Below, piece by piece: positions 31,508-41,564 of a stretch of DNA of 64,000 nucleotides. A program made the position numbers and the translations under genes. The notes under the pieces were generated by a model. That model saw only the letters and a program-made list of their open reading frames with translations, searched no databases and was not told the DNA's origin. The stretch spans positions 451,458,722-451,522,721 of the forward strand of contig NC_053392.1 in assembly GCF_905171765.1 (NCBI RefSeq), given 5' to 3'. How positions within the stretch are numbered: position 1 is the first letter of the stretch; every line of letters starts with the position of its first letter. Source of the stretch: Bufo bufo (taxonomy: Eukaryota > Chordata > Amphibia > Anura > Bufonidae).

Positions 31508-33079
31508 CACTGCTCAAAAAATAAAGGGAACACAAAAATAACACATCCTAGATCTGAATTAATTAAATATTCTTCTGAAATACTTTGCATAGTTGAATGT
31601 GCTGACATCAAAATCACACAAAAAAAAAAAAATGGAAATAGACTTTTTTAACCCATGGAGGTCTGGATTTGGAGTCACCCTCAAAATTAAAGTGGAAAAA
31701 CACACTACAGGCTGATCCAACTTTGATGTAATGTCCTTAAAACAAGTCAAAATGAGGCTCAGTAGTGTGTGTGGCCTCCACATGCCTGTATGACCTCCCT
31801 ACAACGCCTGTGCATGCTCCTGATGAGGTGGCGGACGGTCTCCTGAGGGATCTCCTCCCAGACCTGGACTAAAGCATCTGCCAACTCCTGGACAGTCTGT
31901 GGTGCAATGTGACGTTGGTGGATAGAGCGAAACGTGATGTCCCAGATGTGCTCAATTGGATTCAGGTCTGGGGAACGGGCGGGCCAGTCCATAGCATCAA
32001 TGCCTTCGTCTTGCAGGAACTGCTGACACACTCCAGCCACATGAGGTCTAGCATTGTCTTGCATTAGGAGGAACCCAGGGCCTACCGCACCAGCATATGG
32101 TCTCACAAGGGGTCTGAGGATCTCATCTCGGTACCTAATGGCAGTCAGGCTACCTCTGGCGAGCACATGGAGGGCTGTGCGGCCCTCCAAAGAAATGCCA
32201 CCCCACACCATTACTGACCTAATGCCAAACCGGTCATGCTGGAGGATGTTGCAGGCAGCAGAACGTTTTCCACGGCGTCTCCAGACTCTGTCACGTCTGT
32301 CACATGTGCTCAGTGTGAACCTGCTTTCATCTGTGAAGAGCACAGGGCGCCAGTGGCGAATTTGCCAATCTTGGTGTTTTCTGGCAAATGCGAAACGTCC
32401 TGCACAGTGTTGGGCTGTAAGCACAACCCCCACCTGTGGACGTCGGGCCCTCATATCACCCTCATGGAGTCTGTTTCTGACCGTTTGAGCAGACACATGC
32501 ACATTTGTGGCCTGCTGGAGGTCATTTTGCAGGGCTCTGGCAGTGCTCCTCCTGTTCCTCCTTGCAGAAAGGCAGAGGTAGCGGTCCTGCTGCTGGGTTG
32601 TTGCCCTCCTACGGCCTCCTCCACGTCTCCTGATGTACTGGCCTGTCTCCTGGTAGCGCCTCCATGCTCTGGACACTACGCTGACAGACACAGCAAACCT
32701 TCTTGGCACAGCTCGCATTGATGTGCCATCCTGGATAAGCTGCACTACCTGAGCCACTTGTGTGGGTTGTAGACTCCGTCTCATGCTACCACTAGAGTGA
32801 AAGCACCGGTAGCATTCAAAAGTGACCAAAACATCAGCCAGGAAGCATAGGAACTGAGAAGTGGTCAGGTCACCACCTGCAGAACCACTCCTTTATTGGG
32901 GGTGTCTTGCTAATTGCCTATAATTTCCACCTGTTGTCTATCCCATTTGCACAACAGCATGTGAGATTGATTGTCACTCAGTGTTGCTTCCTAAGTGGAC
33001 AGTTTGATTTCACAGAAGTGTGATTGACTTGGAGTTACATTGTGTTGTTTAAGTGTTCCCTTTATTTTTTTGAGCAGTG
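31508..33079 (-). mobile_element. Tc1-like transposon, copy 2, apparently complete
   Basis: TA at 31506-31507 and 33080-33081 flank ends CACTGCTCAAAAAATAAAGG and TTATTTTTTTGAGCAGTG. Length 1,572 bp. Subterminal text AAAGTGGAAAAACACACTAC and AAGTCAATCACAC-type repeats agree with the other two copies. The target was the R1 phrase GGTAC-TA-TTTTGGG, whose unoccupied relative is GGTACCATTTTAGGG at 12727. Confidence 0.95.
31759..32829 (-). CDS. Tc1-like transposase, uninterrupted (356 codons)
   Basis: A cut-and-paste transposase that binds the terminal repeats and moves DNA into TA sites. Residues about 16-65 form the first helix-turn-helix ([20 protein letters not shown]), about 80-130 the second with the basic linker [16 protein letters not shown]. 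The catalytic triad is complete: D167 in LFTDESRF, D258 in [10 protein letters not shown] and E293 in [12 protein letters not shown], giving DD34E. The reading frame opens at M1, but M16 (GSMRRSLQP) is the more usual start by comparison with roughly 340-residue Tc1 proteins. It differs from copy 3 at about 20 residues. It lies antisense in a URB2 intron. Whether it is expressed or active cannot be judged from sequence. Confidence 0.95.
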   Translation of the reverse strand: MVTFECYRCFHSSGSMRRSLQPTQVAQVVQLIQDGTSMRAVPRRFAVSVSVVSRAWRRYQETGQYIRRRGGGRRRATTQQQDRYLCLSARRNRRSTARALQNDLQQATNVHVSAQTVRNRLHEGDMRARRPQVGVVLTAQHCAGRFAFARKHQDWQIRHWRPVLFTDESRFTLSTCDRRDRVWRRRGKRSAACNILQHDRFGIRSVMVWGGISLEGRTALHVLARGSLTAIRYRDEILRPLVRPYAGAVGPGFLLMQDNARPHVAGVCQQFLQDEGIDAMDWPARSPDLNPIEHIWDITFRSIHQRHIAPQTVQELADALVQVWEEIPQETVRHLIRSMHRRCREVIQACGGHTHY

Positions 33080-34286
33080 TATTTTGGGCTACATATGATT
33101 TTTTAATTGCTCTATATTATGTTTTTTGTGAGGCTGTTTTGGCACAGTTTTTATTTTTTATTTTTTACAAGATTCATCTGACAGGGTAGATCATGTGCTA
33201 TTTTTATAGAGCAGGTTGTTTAATCATTCATTATTACACTTTGAGGCAAGGTGACCAAAAAATTGGTTGTTTTGGATCAGTTTTAATTTTTTTATTTTTT
33301 TTACAGCGTTCGCCTGAGGGGTTAGGTCACGTGACATTTTTTATAGAGCAGATCGTTACGGACGTGGCAATACCTAATATGTATACGTTTCCTTATTTAT
33401 TTAAGTTGTACACAATTTTTAGTAACAGTTTGGTACTATTTTGGGGGCATACGCCTTTTTGATTGCTTGGTGTTGCAATTTTTGTGATGTAAGGTGACAA
33501 ATTGCTTTTTTTTGGCACTGTTTTTAAAGAAAATCAGTGTTACGGTGTTTATTTAACTTTTTACACAATAATAGCATATTTGAAACAACAAAAATGTTTG
33601 TCTCCATGTTCTATAGTTTGGTTTTTTTTTAAGCGATTTTCTTATGTAGGGGCTCATTTTTTGCGGGATAAGGTGAAAGTTTTATTGGTACCATTTTGTG
33701 GGGCATACACCTTTTTGATCGCATGGGTTGCACTTTTTGTGATGTCTTTTTTGTGATGGCTTTTTTTTTTTACACTGTTTTTATTTTTTATGGTGTTTAT
33801 CGAACGGGGTGGATCATGTGATATATTTATATAGCCATTTTTTTTTCTTTTTTTAATCTCTTATAAATGAGCGGATATAGGAGACGGCAATTTAATTTAA
33901 TTTTTTTTTAATTTAAATGTATTTATTTTTTCCCACTTTTTTTTTTTTTTTTTTTTTTTTTATCAAGTCCCTCTTGGATCTTGAAGATCCAGTGGGGCTG
34001 ATGGCTGAACTATAGTTTGCAATGCCCGATGGTTGAGAAAGAGAGCCCCCTCCCTCTATTAACCCCATGAATGCAGCTGCCACGGCATCTAAGGGGTTAC
34101 AGCAGATTGTCAGCATACAGCTGACACTCGCTGCTGATGGCCATCCAATACAGCAGGGGGACCACATCAGGGGCAGGGGGTACAGATGGGGGCAGGTTAC
34201 ATGGATGGGGGGGGGGACTGCATCAGGGGCAGGCGGTGACAGATGCTGGCAGGAGAGCGCCTGCCCGGCAAAGAGGCAGGGCTCAC

Positions 34287-34310
34287 GGGGGGGGGGGGGG
34301 GGGGGGGGGG
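34287..34310. repeat. Homopolymer G tract (24)
   Basis: An unbroken run of G inside the GC-rich end of R1. It makes an accidental glycine-rich frame on the plus strand and a proline-rich one on the minus strand. Confidence 0.9.
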
Positions 34311-34645
34311 CACAGAGGACACCTACCTGATTTCGGGCCCTCAACAGCAGACTGCAGATCATAGCCTGGAGCAGGCATTTTTACACTGCCGCGATCCAAT
34401 TAGTTAGTCTGCACAGACTAACCAATCGGATCGATCGCCGGCAAGGGATCACTCTGATTGGTCCTTTGCAGGCATTACTGGACTGTATGCTGTCCGTGAC
34501 AGCAGCAGTGCAGGGGCAGAAGCTTTAATCTAAGCGTTTTGCAGCACTTGGAACAAAGAGCTGCCATGACGTTTATACACGTGCTATCTGCACGGGGTAT
34601 GTGCAAATAGCACGTATATAGCCGTATGGCAGTCGGGAAGGGGTA

Positions 34646-34900
34646 ATATTTATTGCCTATCCTCAGGATCTCCCTGCACCTGGCCCATAAGCTGCTTGAG
34701 AAAGCAAAGGCGCTTATCAGACCTCTGGTGAACGCCACCACCTCCTCACATCTTACCAAGCATAGCGCTGTCTACTGGATAGCGGCTTTGCTTAGTTTTG
34801 CAGTTCCCCATTTACTTGAATGTGACTGAGCTGCACCTAGGCCATGTGACAGGAATGTGATGTCATTGGCCTAGGAAGAGTCTTGCAAGAATAGGATGAC
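34646..34900. repeat. Interspersed repeat related to 1581-1915
   Basis: GCGCTGTCTACTGGATAGCG, CATTTACTTGAATGTGACTGAG and TAGGCCATGTGACAGGAATG resemble inner text of the repeat at 1730-1830 in inverted order. Confidence 0.45.
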
Positions 34901-35530
34901 CATAATCTTTGTACCCTTAAGGGGCGAGCACTGTGCTCGCAGTGTAATTCTGTACAGGCACTTGTCATACATTGGGCGTGGGGGGGGGGAGATAGGTAAA
35001 CAGCTGATAACATGAGAACTAGACATTTCTCACTGATAAACCATATTACAAAGTTGGACTATTGATTTATGTAAAGTTTTGTGGCCATGCTTGTACATGA
35101 TATGAAAAAGTATTGGCCATAGGGTTATGGCCAACCCGTATTTGCGCTGCAGTGGAGGCCATAACCCCTAGAAACAAGCAGTGTATAAGTCACCTGAAAA
35201 TTTACCTTGTATTAACTTTGTCTACATAATAAATGCCATTTGCTGGAGTAAGACAATCCCTTTAATCTGACATTTGCCAGATTATCTGGAGAATTGAACA
35301 GTGCACAATCATATAAAGTTTATCAGACTTCCTGGACTGTTATACATTAAATAAAAAGAATCTCATTGTATTTTTTTTTACAATTTTAATTGTATATAGC
35401 AACAAAGTACGGTTGAAAAAAGACCTATGCTCATTATGTTCACCCTAGAGATGTGAATTAGGCTCCATACCGCACTTGCCGTAGAGATGTATTAATGCCG
35501 GTTTTCTGCGCCCGCGCCAGGATATAGGAG
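34901..35530. other. Unassigned intron sequence, no gene seen
   Basis: Mostly unique AT-rich text. No coding exon, TIR or tandem repeat recognised. Confidence 0.4.
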
Positions 35531-35733
35531 GAGCTAGTTTTGCTTTTGATCTTTTGTAAAAATGTAAATACCGGATCCGTTATTCCAGATGAGACAGATG
35601 CGGTATATCACCGGATCTGTCTAACGGATCCAGAAAAAAAGCTTTTCGTTTGTATACGGTTTGCTGGATCCAGTAGGCGGTTGCCGGAACTGCCTGCCAG
35701 ATTCTATCAACCCTAGTGTGAAAGTAACCTTAG
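35531..35733. mobile_element. Right-hand part of a Harbinger-like MITE
   Basis: CCGGATCCGTTATTCC and ACCGGATCTGTCTAACGGAT precede the right end CCCTAGTGTGAAAGTAACC followed by TTA. No left end found. Confidence 0.55.
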
Positions 35734-36119
35734 GCGTACCTAGCATTTAGAGGAGGAAAACACAAAATGTTTTCAGCAGACCCCTAATCCTTTTCCGACC
35801 CCAATTCTTCATCAGACCACAGATCAGACATTTAAAAAAAAAAAAAAAAAAAAACTTGCCTCGCTTGCTCTGGACGGTGCTGCCACTCTGCAGATCCAGG
35901 AACTAAGACTCACTGCTCCCTGGTCTTCTTCCGGCCTGTTCTGCACTGTGGCTTGACATCACACAGCGTCAGATCATAGCATACACATACGTGCACTACG
36001 TCCTGGCGCTGTACGCAGTCAGCCCAGAAGAACAGGGAGGTTGAGTATAGCCAGCGCAGAGCTGCCTTCACCTCCCTGCACTTCCTGCATACCTCATTAG
36101 CATTGGACTATAAGATACA

Positions 36120-36122
<3 letters not shown>
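35734..36122. other. Unassigned, with A-run
   Basis: Poly(A) of about 22 at 35832-35853, followed by GC-rich unique-looking text. Nothing coding. Confidence 0.4.

Positions 36123-36157
<35 letters not shown>
36123..36157. repeat. (TA)n microsatellite
   Basis: About 17 TA units immediately next to the outer 3' end of the minus-strand PLE copy. Confidence 0.9.
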
Positions 36158-36162
<5 letters not shown>

Positions 36163-36287
36163 GGAAAGTGTATGGCAGCACCAATTCACAACATTAATAA
36201 CGGGTGCTATGTCCAGGGGTGTCACTGCTTACCCAAAGAATATAGACTGAAAGGAACAGCACTTCCAGTAGAAAAAGTTGTGGCTTA

Positions 36288-37047
36288 GGCCTCTTTCACA
36301 CTTGCGTTGTCCGGATACGGCGTGTACTCCACTTGCCGGAATTACACTCCGGATACGGAAAAACGCAAGTGTACTGAAAGCATTTGAAGACGGATCCGTC
36401 TTCCAAATGCTTTCAGTGTTACTATGGCACCCAGGACGCTATTAAAGTCCTGGTTGCCATAGTAGGAGCGGGGAGCGGGGGAGCGGTATACTTACAGTCC
36501 GTGCGGCTCCCGGGGCGCTCCAGAATGACTTCAGAGCGCCCCATGCGCATGGATGACGTGATCCATGCGATCACGTGATCCATGCGCTTGGGGCGCCCTG
36601 ACGTCACTCTGGAGCGCCCCGGGAGCCGCACGGACGGTAAGTATGCTGCTCCCCGCTACACTTTACCATGGCTGCCAGGACTTTAGCGTCCCGGCAGCCA
36701 TGGTAACCATTCAGAAAAAGCTAAATGTCGGCTCCGGCAATGCTCCGAAACGACGTTTAGCTTAAGGCCGGATCCGGATCAATGCCTTTCAAAGGGCATT
36801 AATTCCGGATCCGGCCTTGCGGCAAGTGTTCCGGATTTTTGGCCGGAGCAAAAAGCGCAGCATGCTGCGGTATTTTCTCTGGCCAAAAAACGTTCCGTTC
36901 CGGAACTGAAGACATCCTGATGCATCCTGAACGGATTTCTCTCCATTCAGAATGCATTAGGATAATCATGATCAGGATTCTTCCGGCATAGAGCCCCGAC
37001 GACGGAACTCTATGCCAGAAGACAAGAACGCAAGTGTGAAAGAGCCC
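36288..37047. mobile_element. Harbinger-like MITE, 760 bp
   Basis: Ends GGCCTCTTTCACACTTGCG and AACGCAAGTGTGAAAGAGCCC. TTA at 36285-36287 and 37048-37050. Inside is a palindrome centred near 36570 whose arms contain ACTATGGCACCCAGGACGCT, GGGAGCCGCACGGAC and CTTCAGAGCGCCCC-type text. Confidence 0.9.
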
Positions 37048-37050
37048 TTA

Positions 37051-37571
37051 GGCTACTTTCACACTAGCGTTCGGGGCTCCGCTTGTGAGTTCCGTTTGAA
37101 GGCTCTCACAAGCGGCCCCGAACGGATCCGTCCAGCCCTAATGCATTCTGAGTGGATGCGGATCTGCTCAGAATGCATCAGTCTGGCACCGTTTGTCCTC
37201 CGCTCCGCTCAGCAGGCGGACACCCGAACGCAGCTTGCAGCGTTCGGGTGTCCGCCTGGCCGTGCGGAGGCAAACTGATCCGTCCAGACTTACAATGTAA
37301 GTCAATGGGGACGGATCCGTTTGAAGTTGACACAATATGGCTCAATTTTCAAATGGATCTGTTCCCCATTGACTTTCAATGTAAAGTCCAAACGGATCCG
37401 TTTGCATTATCATGAACTAAAAAAAAAAAGAAAAAAAATCTTTCTTTTTTTTTGTTCATGGTAATGCAAACGGATCCGTTCTGAACGGATGCAAGCGTTT
37501 GCATTATAGGAGCGGATCCGTCTGTGCAGACACCAGACGGATCCGCTCCAAACGCAAGTGTGAAAGTAGCC
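37051..37571. mobile_element. Harbinger-like MITE, 521 bp, in tandem with the previous one
   Basis: Ends GGCTACTTTCACACTAGCG and CGCAAGTGTGAAAGTAGCC. TTA at 37048-37050 (shared with its neighbour) and 37572-37574. The interior closely resembles 8151-8480 (GTTCGGGGCTCCGCTTGTGA, CAGCTTGCAGCGTT, ACGGATCCGTTTG). Confidence 0.9.
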
Positions 37572-38875
37572 TTATTAGGCCACAGTGGCACAGTAAAGCG
37601 ACGTTTCGGCTCAAAACACAGAGCCTTTCTCAAGCATCCAACATAAGTGTAACACAAGGAATAATTATCATACATGATTAGGGGGTGGAGCAATCAATCA
37701 ATATGATCATTACAATAAAAAAAAATGTAAAATATAAATTAATAGTGGATATAATGTGATAACGTGATACAATATATGGCAACAATGGTACAATACATGA
37801 TTATACATAAATTACAAAAAAAATCATAATACAGTGCAACCAATGCATAAATCCAATAAGTGGCACCAATATAGATCGGTAACATACCACATGGAACCAA
37901 CGTACATCCACATGCAGTCAATGGCCAAACTTGGCGTCTATCCCTGAGGAGTGCGCAGGCACCAGGTTGAGTCTCAACAGTGTGACGTCACGCCGTGCCC
38001 GAGGTAGACGTCCCGCACATCACCTACCCACTCGGACGCAGCGAGACCGAAAGTACCTGTCAGCATTCCAACGCGCATGCTCGCATGAACCCATGTCCAG
38101 AAGCGCCATGTTGGATTCTGGCAAGGTAACCCAAAGTTGCATTATTCTTATAGTAAACGGCTCGCAGGAAGCAAAAAAGGAAATGGACACCCCTGTTCAA
38201 GGGGGTACAATATCCTAATGCTGGGCATGCAATGTGAGCCCGATCGGCACTACCGTGTCAATCGTGCATTCAAGCGCCGCCCCATACACGCCTCCTGACA
38301 CCGCCAAAGACAGGGTTCTCCTGACAACCATGGGATATATTCTACTACTTGTGAAGATATCTGTCGAGGTTCAACCTGGGCCAAAGCACAAATAAACCAT
38401 AATAAGATAATGCAGGACAGGCATGGGATAACGATGTTTATCCATATAGTATGCTAGCATCTTCTCCATATTGTTCCTCTTCTTATATCAAGAAATCTAT
38501 GAAAAAGAGAGCGAATAGGATCATGAGTAAGATCACTTATGTCTAACTACCATCACCCACTACAGGACTAAAGCAGAACAGAAAATGCAAACTGACATTA
38601 CGGGGCAAACCACCTCTTACGAATATACCCCTAAATTATAGTCTACGTTCAGACCATTAGGTCTCAAGGTGTTAAGTGTATGTATCCAAAACAATTCCTT
38701 CTTTTTTAGTAGCAAGATTCTATTACCTCCACGTCTGGGCAGGGGATCAATGATCAATAATCCAACATTTTAATTGTTTCTCAGAATGGTTCTTCTCTAC
38801 AAAATGTCTGGGAATGGGTAGATCCTGGCGTTTTTTCCTAATAGTGGATCGGTGATTGTTTAAACGGGTTTTGAG

Positions 38876-39974
38876 TAGGGATCGACCGATTATCGGTTTT
38901 GCCGATATTCAGGATTTTGACAGTTATCGGTATTGGCATCTATTTTGCCGATATTCCGATAACGTATGGGGAACACAGATTGCGCTGCTGTCAGCGCTCT
39001 CCGTGTTCCCTCAGCAGCACAGGGGAGAAAGAAGCAGTGTCTCCCTCCCCCCTGTGCTGCCGCTGCCGCCAATGAGAGGAAGGAGGACAAGAGGAGGGGC
39101 GGGGCTGTGGCCACTGCGTCACCAATGAAGAGAAGTCTCTCATTTATTCATATACAGGAGGCGGGAGCTGGCTGCAGAATCACATAGCCGGCTCCCGACC
39201 TCTATGAGCGGTAGCTGTGATCCGCGGCACCTGAGGGGTTAACTACCGCGGATCGCAGCTACCGCTCATAGAGGTCGGGAGCCGGCTATGTGATTCTGCA
39301 GCCAGCTCCCGCCTCCTGTATATGAATAAATTAGAGACTTATGTTCATTGGTAGCGCAGTGTGCCCCCCCCCCCCCAAGCCCCCCAGTATTAATCATTGG
39401 TGGCGCAGTGCACCCCCCACCCCAGTATTAAAAACATTGGCGCAGTGCGCCCCCCACCCCAGTATTAAAAACATTGGTGGCGCCCCCCCACCCAAGCCCC
39501 CCCCAGTTTTAATCATTGGTGGCAGTGGCCACAGGGTCCCCTCCTCCTCCGATCGGAGCCCCAGCAGTGTAATCCTGGGGCTCCGATCAGTTACCATGGC
39601 AGCCAGGACGCTATTGAAGCCCTGGCTGCCGTGTGCACAAAGCACAGAGCAGCAAGGACAGTGTGAGGTCCTATTCACCCTGATAGAGATCTATCGGGGT
39701 GAATAGGACAAGGGTTCTAGTCCCTAAGGGGGCTAAAAGTTAGTTTAAAAAAAACACCAAAATATTAAGTATAAATAAAAAAGAAAGCTTTACACAAAAA
39801 AAACTACACATTAACAATAAAAAATATTCATTTTCAGCAGATTTGTGTTGGAATTTTTTATTTTTTTTCAAAAATGAAATTTCACAGAATATCGGTATAA
39901 ATTATCGGCTATCGGCCTGAAAGTTCACAAATTATCGGTATCGGCCCTAAAAAATCAATATCGGTCGATCCCTA
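38876..39974. mobile_element. hAT-type MITE with GTTTTGAG duplication
   Basis: Ends TAGGGATCGACCGATTATCG and ATATCGGTCGATCCCTA. The 8-bp word GTTTTGAG stands at 38868-38875 and 39975-39982. The right-hand PLE copy keeps the unfilled site (GATCTCAAAACCCG at 42051), with the word once. Inside are a hairpin near 39140-39330 (GGAGGCGGGAGCTGGCTGCA and mirror) and one copy of the arm seen in the 18451-20168 palindrome (39510-39765). Confidence 0.95.
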
Positions 39975-39982
39975 GTTTTGAG

Positions 39983-41482
39983 ATCAGTGGATGTCTCTCC
40001 CACATATAACAATCTGCAGGGGCAACTCAAAACATAAATCACAAAGTTAGAATTGCATGTGAGGTAAAAAGAGATGGGGTACCTCACATACGTCACCGGA
40101 TGTATAAAAGTCTTGCCCTTGCAGATATGTTTGCAATTGACACAGCTGAGACATGGGAAGCATCCCATGCTCCGCTGTGTCAATGTACTCTGTACTAATC
40201 CAGGACCAGGACCAATGTCCGCTCTCACCAGCTGATCCCGCAGGTTCCTGGATCTCCGATAGGAGAATGGAGGGGGAGATCTGAATTCAGGAATTTGATT
40301 CAGACATCCTCCCAAAATGCCCCAATGTTTCCTAATAACACGATTAATCTCGCGACTGTGTTCAGTGTATCGTGTAATAAAAGGAATCCTATTGTGGGGA
40401 CCCTTTGTCTCCTTTCTCTTCAGTGTATCTCGTCTATCCATGTCTTGGATCTTATCAATTTGGGACTGTAATAGCTTGGGAGGATAACCCCTTTGTTTAA
40501 ACTTCTCAACCATGACCTCAAGCTTGTCATCCAGAACATCAGGGTTAGAGACGATCCTCTTAGCCCTCAGGAATTGAGAGAAAGGAAGGTGCTTCACCAT
40601 ATTACGTGGATGACCACTCTCAAAATGCAGGATGGTATTCTTATCAGTCGGTTTGGTAAATAAGCAAGTATGCAATTGTCCCTCCTGATATCTGACAGTG
40701 GTGTCCAAGAATTGGATCTCAGTTTCTGAATGTACAAGGGTAAATTGTAACTCCTTGTTAATACTATTAAGGTAACACTGAAAATCCAACAGTTCGGAGC
40801 AGTTACCAGTCCAAATGAGGAAGATGTCGTTGATGTATCTCCACCACCTCAGTATCTTACTGCGGTGGTGGGACACATGGACGACATCCTCCTCAAAACA
40901 TCTCATGAATATGTTGGCATAAGTGGGGGCCACTTTGGACCCCATAGCCACACCCCTTATTTGCTTATAAAATACATCCTGAAACAGAAAATAATTCTGC
41001 CTCAGAATGATATTGAGAAGATCAACAACAAAATCACATGTTTGTGCAGTCAGGGAAGACAAATCTAACATACGTCTAACCGCTCTGACCCCAAGGTCAT
41101 GGTCGATCGAGGTATATAATGATGTCACATCAAAGGATGCCAAAATTATAGGATGTGTGTCAACAAGGTCAACATTCTCCAATTTACATAGAAAATCAGT
41201 GGTATCCTGAATATACGATTCGGCCCCACATGCATAATTCAGTAAAAGTTTATCCCAAAAAATGGAGATGTTGCTGAAAATAGACTCAGAGCCCGATACA
41301 ATTGGACGACCTGGGGGGGTCGATCAGAGATTTGTGTACTTTTGGGAGCACATATAATACCAGTGTAACCGGATGATTAACAGTACAGAATTCAACTAGA
41401 TCATTGTCAATGATGCCAGCCAGAACCGCATTGGTTAAACATTTGTTGATTAATCTAGCAACATAGTAGTAACATAGCAATA
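39983..41482 (-). pseudogene. Penelope-like RT with GIY-YIG endonuclease
   Basis: PLE proteins join a telomerase-related reverse transcriptase to a GIY-YIG nuclease. From the 41482 side: ARLINKCLTNAVLAG and LYVLPKVHKSLIDPP (early RT), a frame break near 41285, then one long open stretch with LASFDVTSLYTSIDHD (first catalytic Asp), GVAMGSKVAPTYANIFMR and RWWRYINDIFLIWTG. The last should read YIDD, so a catalytic Asp has become Asn. EIQFLDTTV follows, then linker CFPCLSCVNCKHICKG and IYVLSCPCRLLYVGETSTDL, the start of GIY-YIG. The hAT MITE then interrupts it; the rest ([16 protein letters not shown]) lies at about 38700-38860. Confidence 0.9.
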
Positions 41483-41564
41483 TCAAATTTGGGATCGGTC
41501 TGAAGTGCTAGATAAACCTCAGTGTCATCAAGTTGTCGTCTGATCTCCGCAATATATTTGGAGT

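Larger units (their letters stand above)
29838..34645 (+). repeat. R1 repeat copy, interrupted by two insertions
   Basis: R1 text starts TTTGGAATGCTTTTTATTTA (its TTAACCCC start is missing), runs through TTGTACTTCATTACATTTGA, CCCATTGTAGAAACTACACC and, after the insertions at 30576-31434 and 31508-33079, TTACGGACGTGGCAATACC at 33357, CTTGGATCTTGAAGATCC at 33972, a GC-rich part, and GTCGGGAAGGGGTAAT at 34633. The module around TTTTTGATTGCTTGGTGTTGC and GATGTAAGGTGAC recurs at 33240, 33458 and 33714, so R1 contains degenerate internal repeats. Confidence 0.65.
36158..41564 (-). mobile_element. Penelope-like element, left (minus) copy of a head-to-head pair
   Basis: Read leftwards from 41564: N-terminal RT text, RT core, GIY-YIG endonuclease, a long 3' region, then the terminal series TTGAGAAAGGCTC, GAGCCGAAACGTC, CTTTTTCTACTGGAAGTGCT and an end near 36158 at GGTGCTGCCATACACTTTCC. 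It carries three later insertions (36288-37047, 37051-37571, 38876-39974). The 5' end is truncated and fused at about 41564 to an inverted, also 5'-truncated copy. Relative to the other copy it lacks about 56 bp between two CCGATCT words. Confidence 0.85.

Noticed and set aside
33913..34362. Glycine-rich and proline-rich frames on opposite strands
   Set aside because: Produced by the 24-G homopolymer and a GC-rich repeat end.
37931..38218. 95-codon frame, nearly identical to one at 43007-42720
   Set aside because: Both copies lie in the 3' region of the inverted PLE pair and run antisense to the PLE. Their similarity is explained by the duplication, not by selection on a protein.
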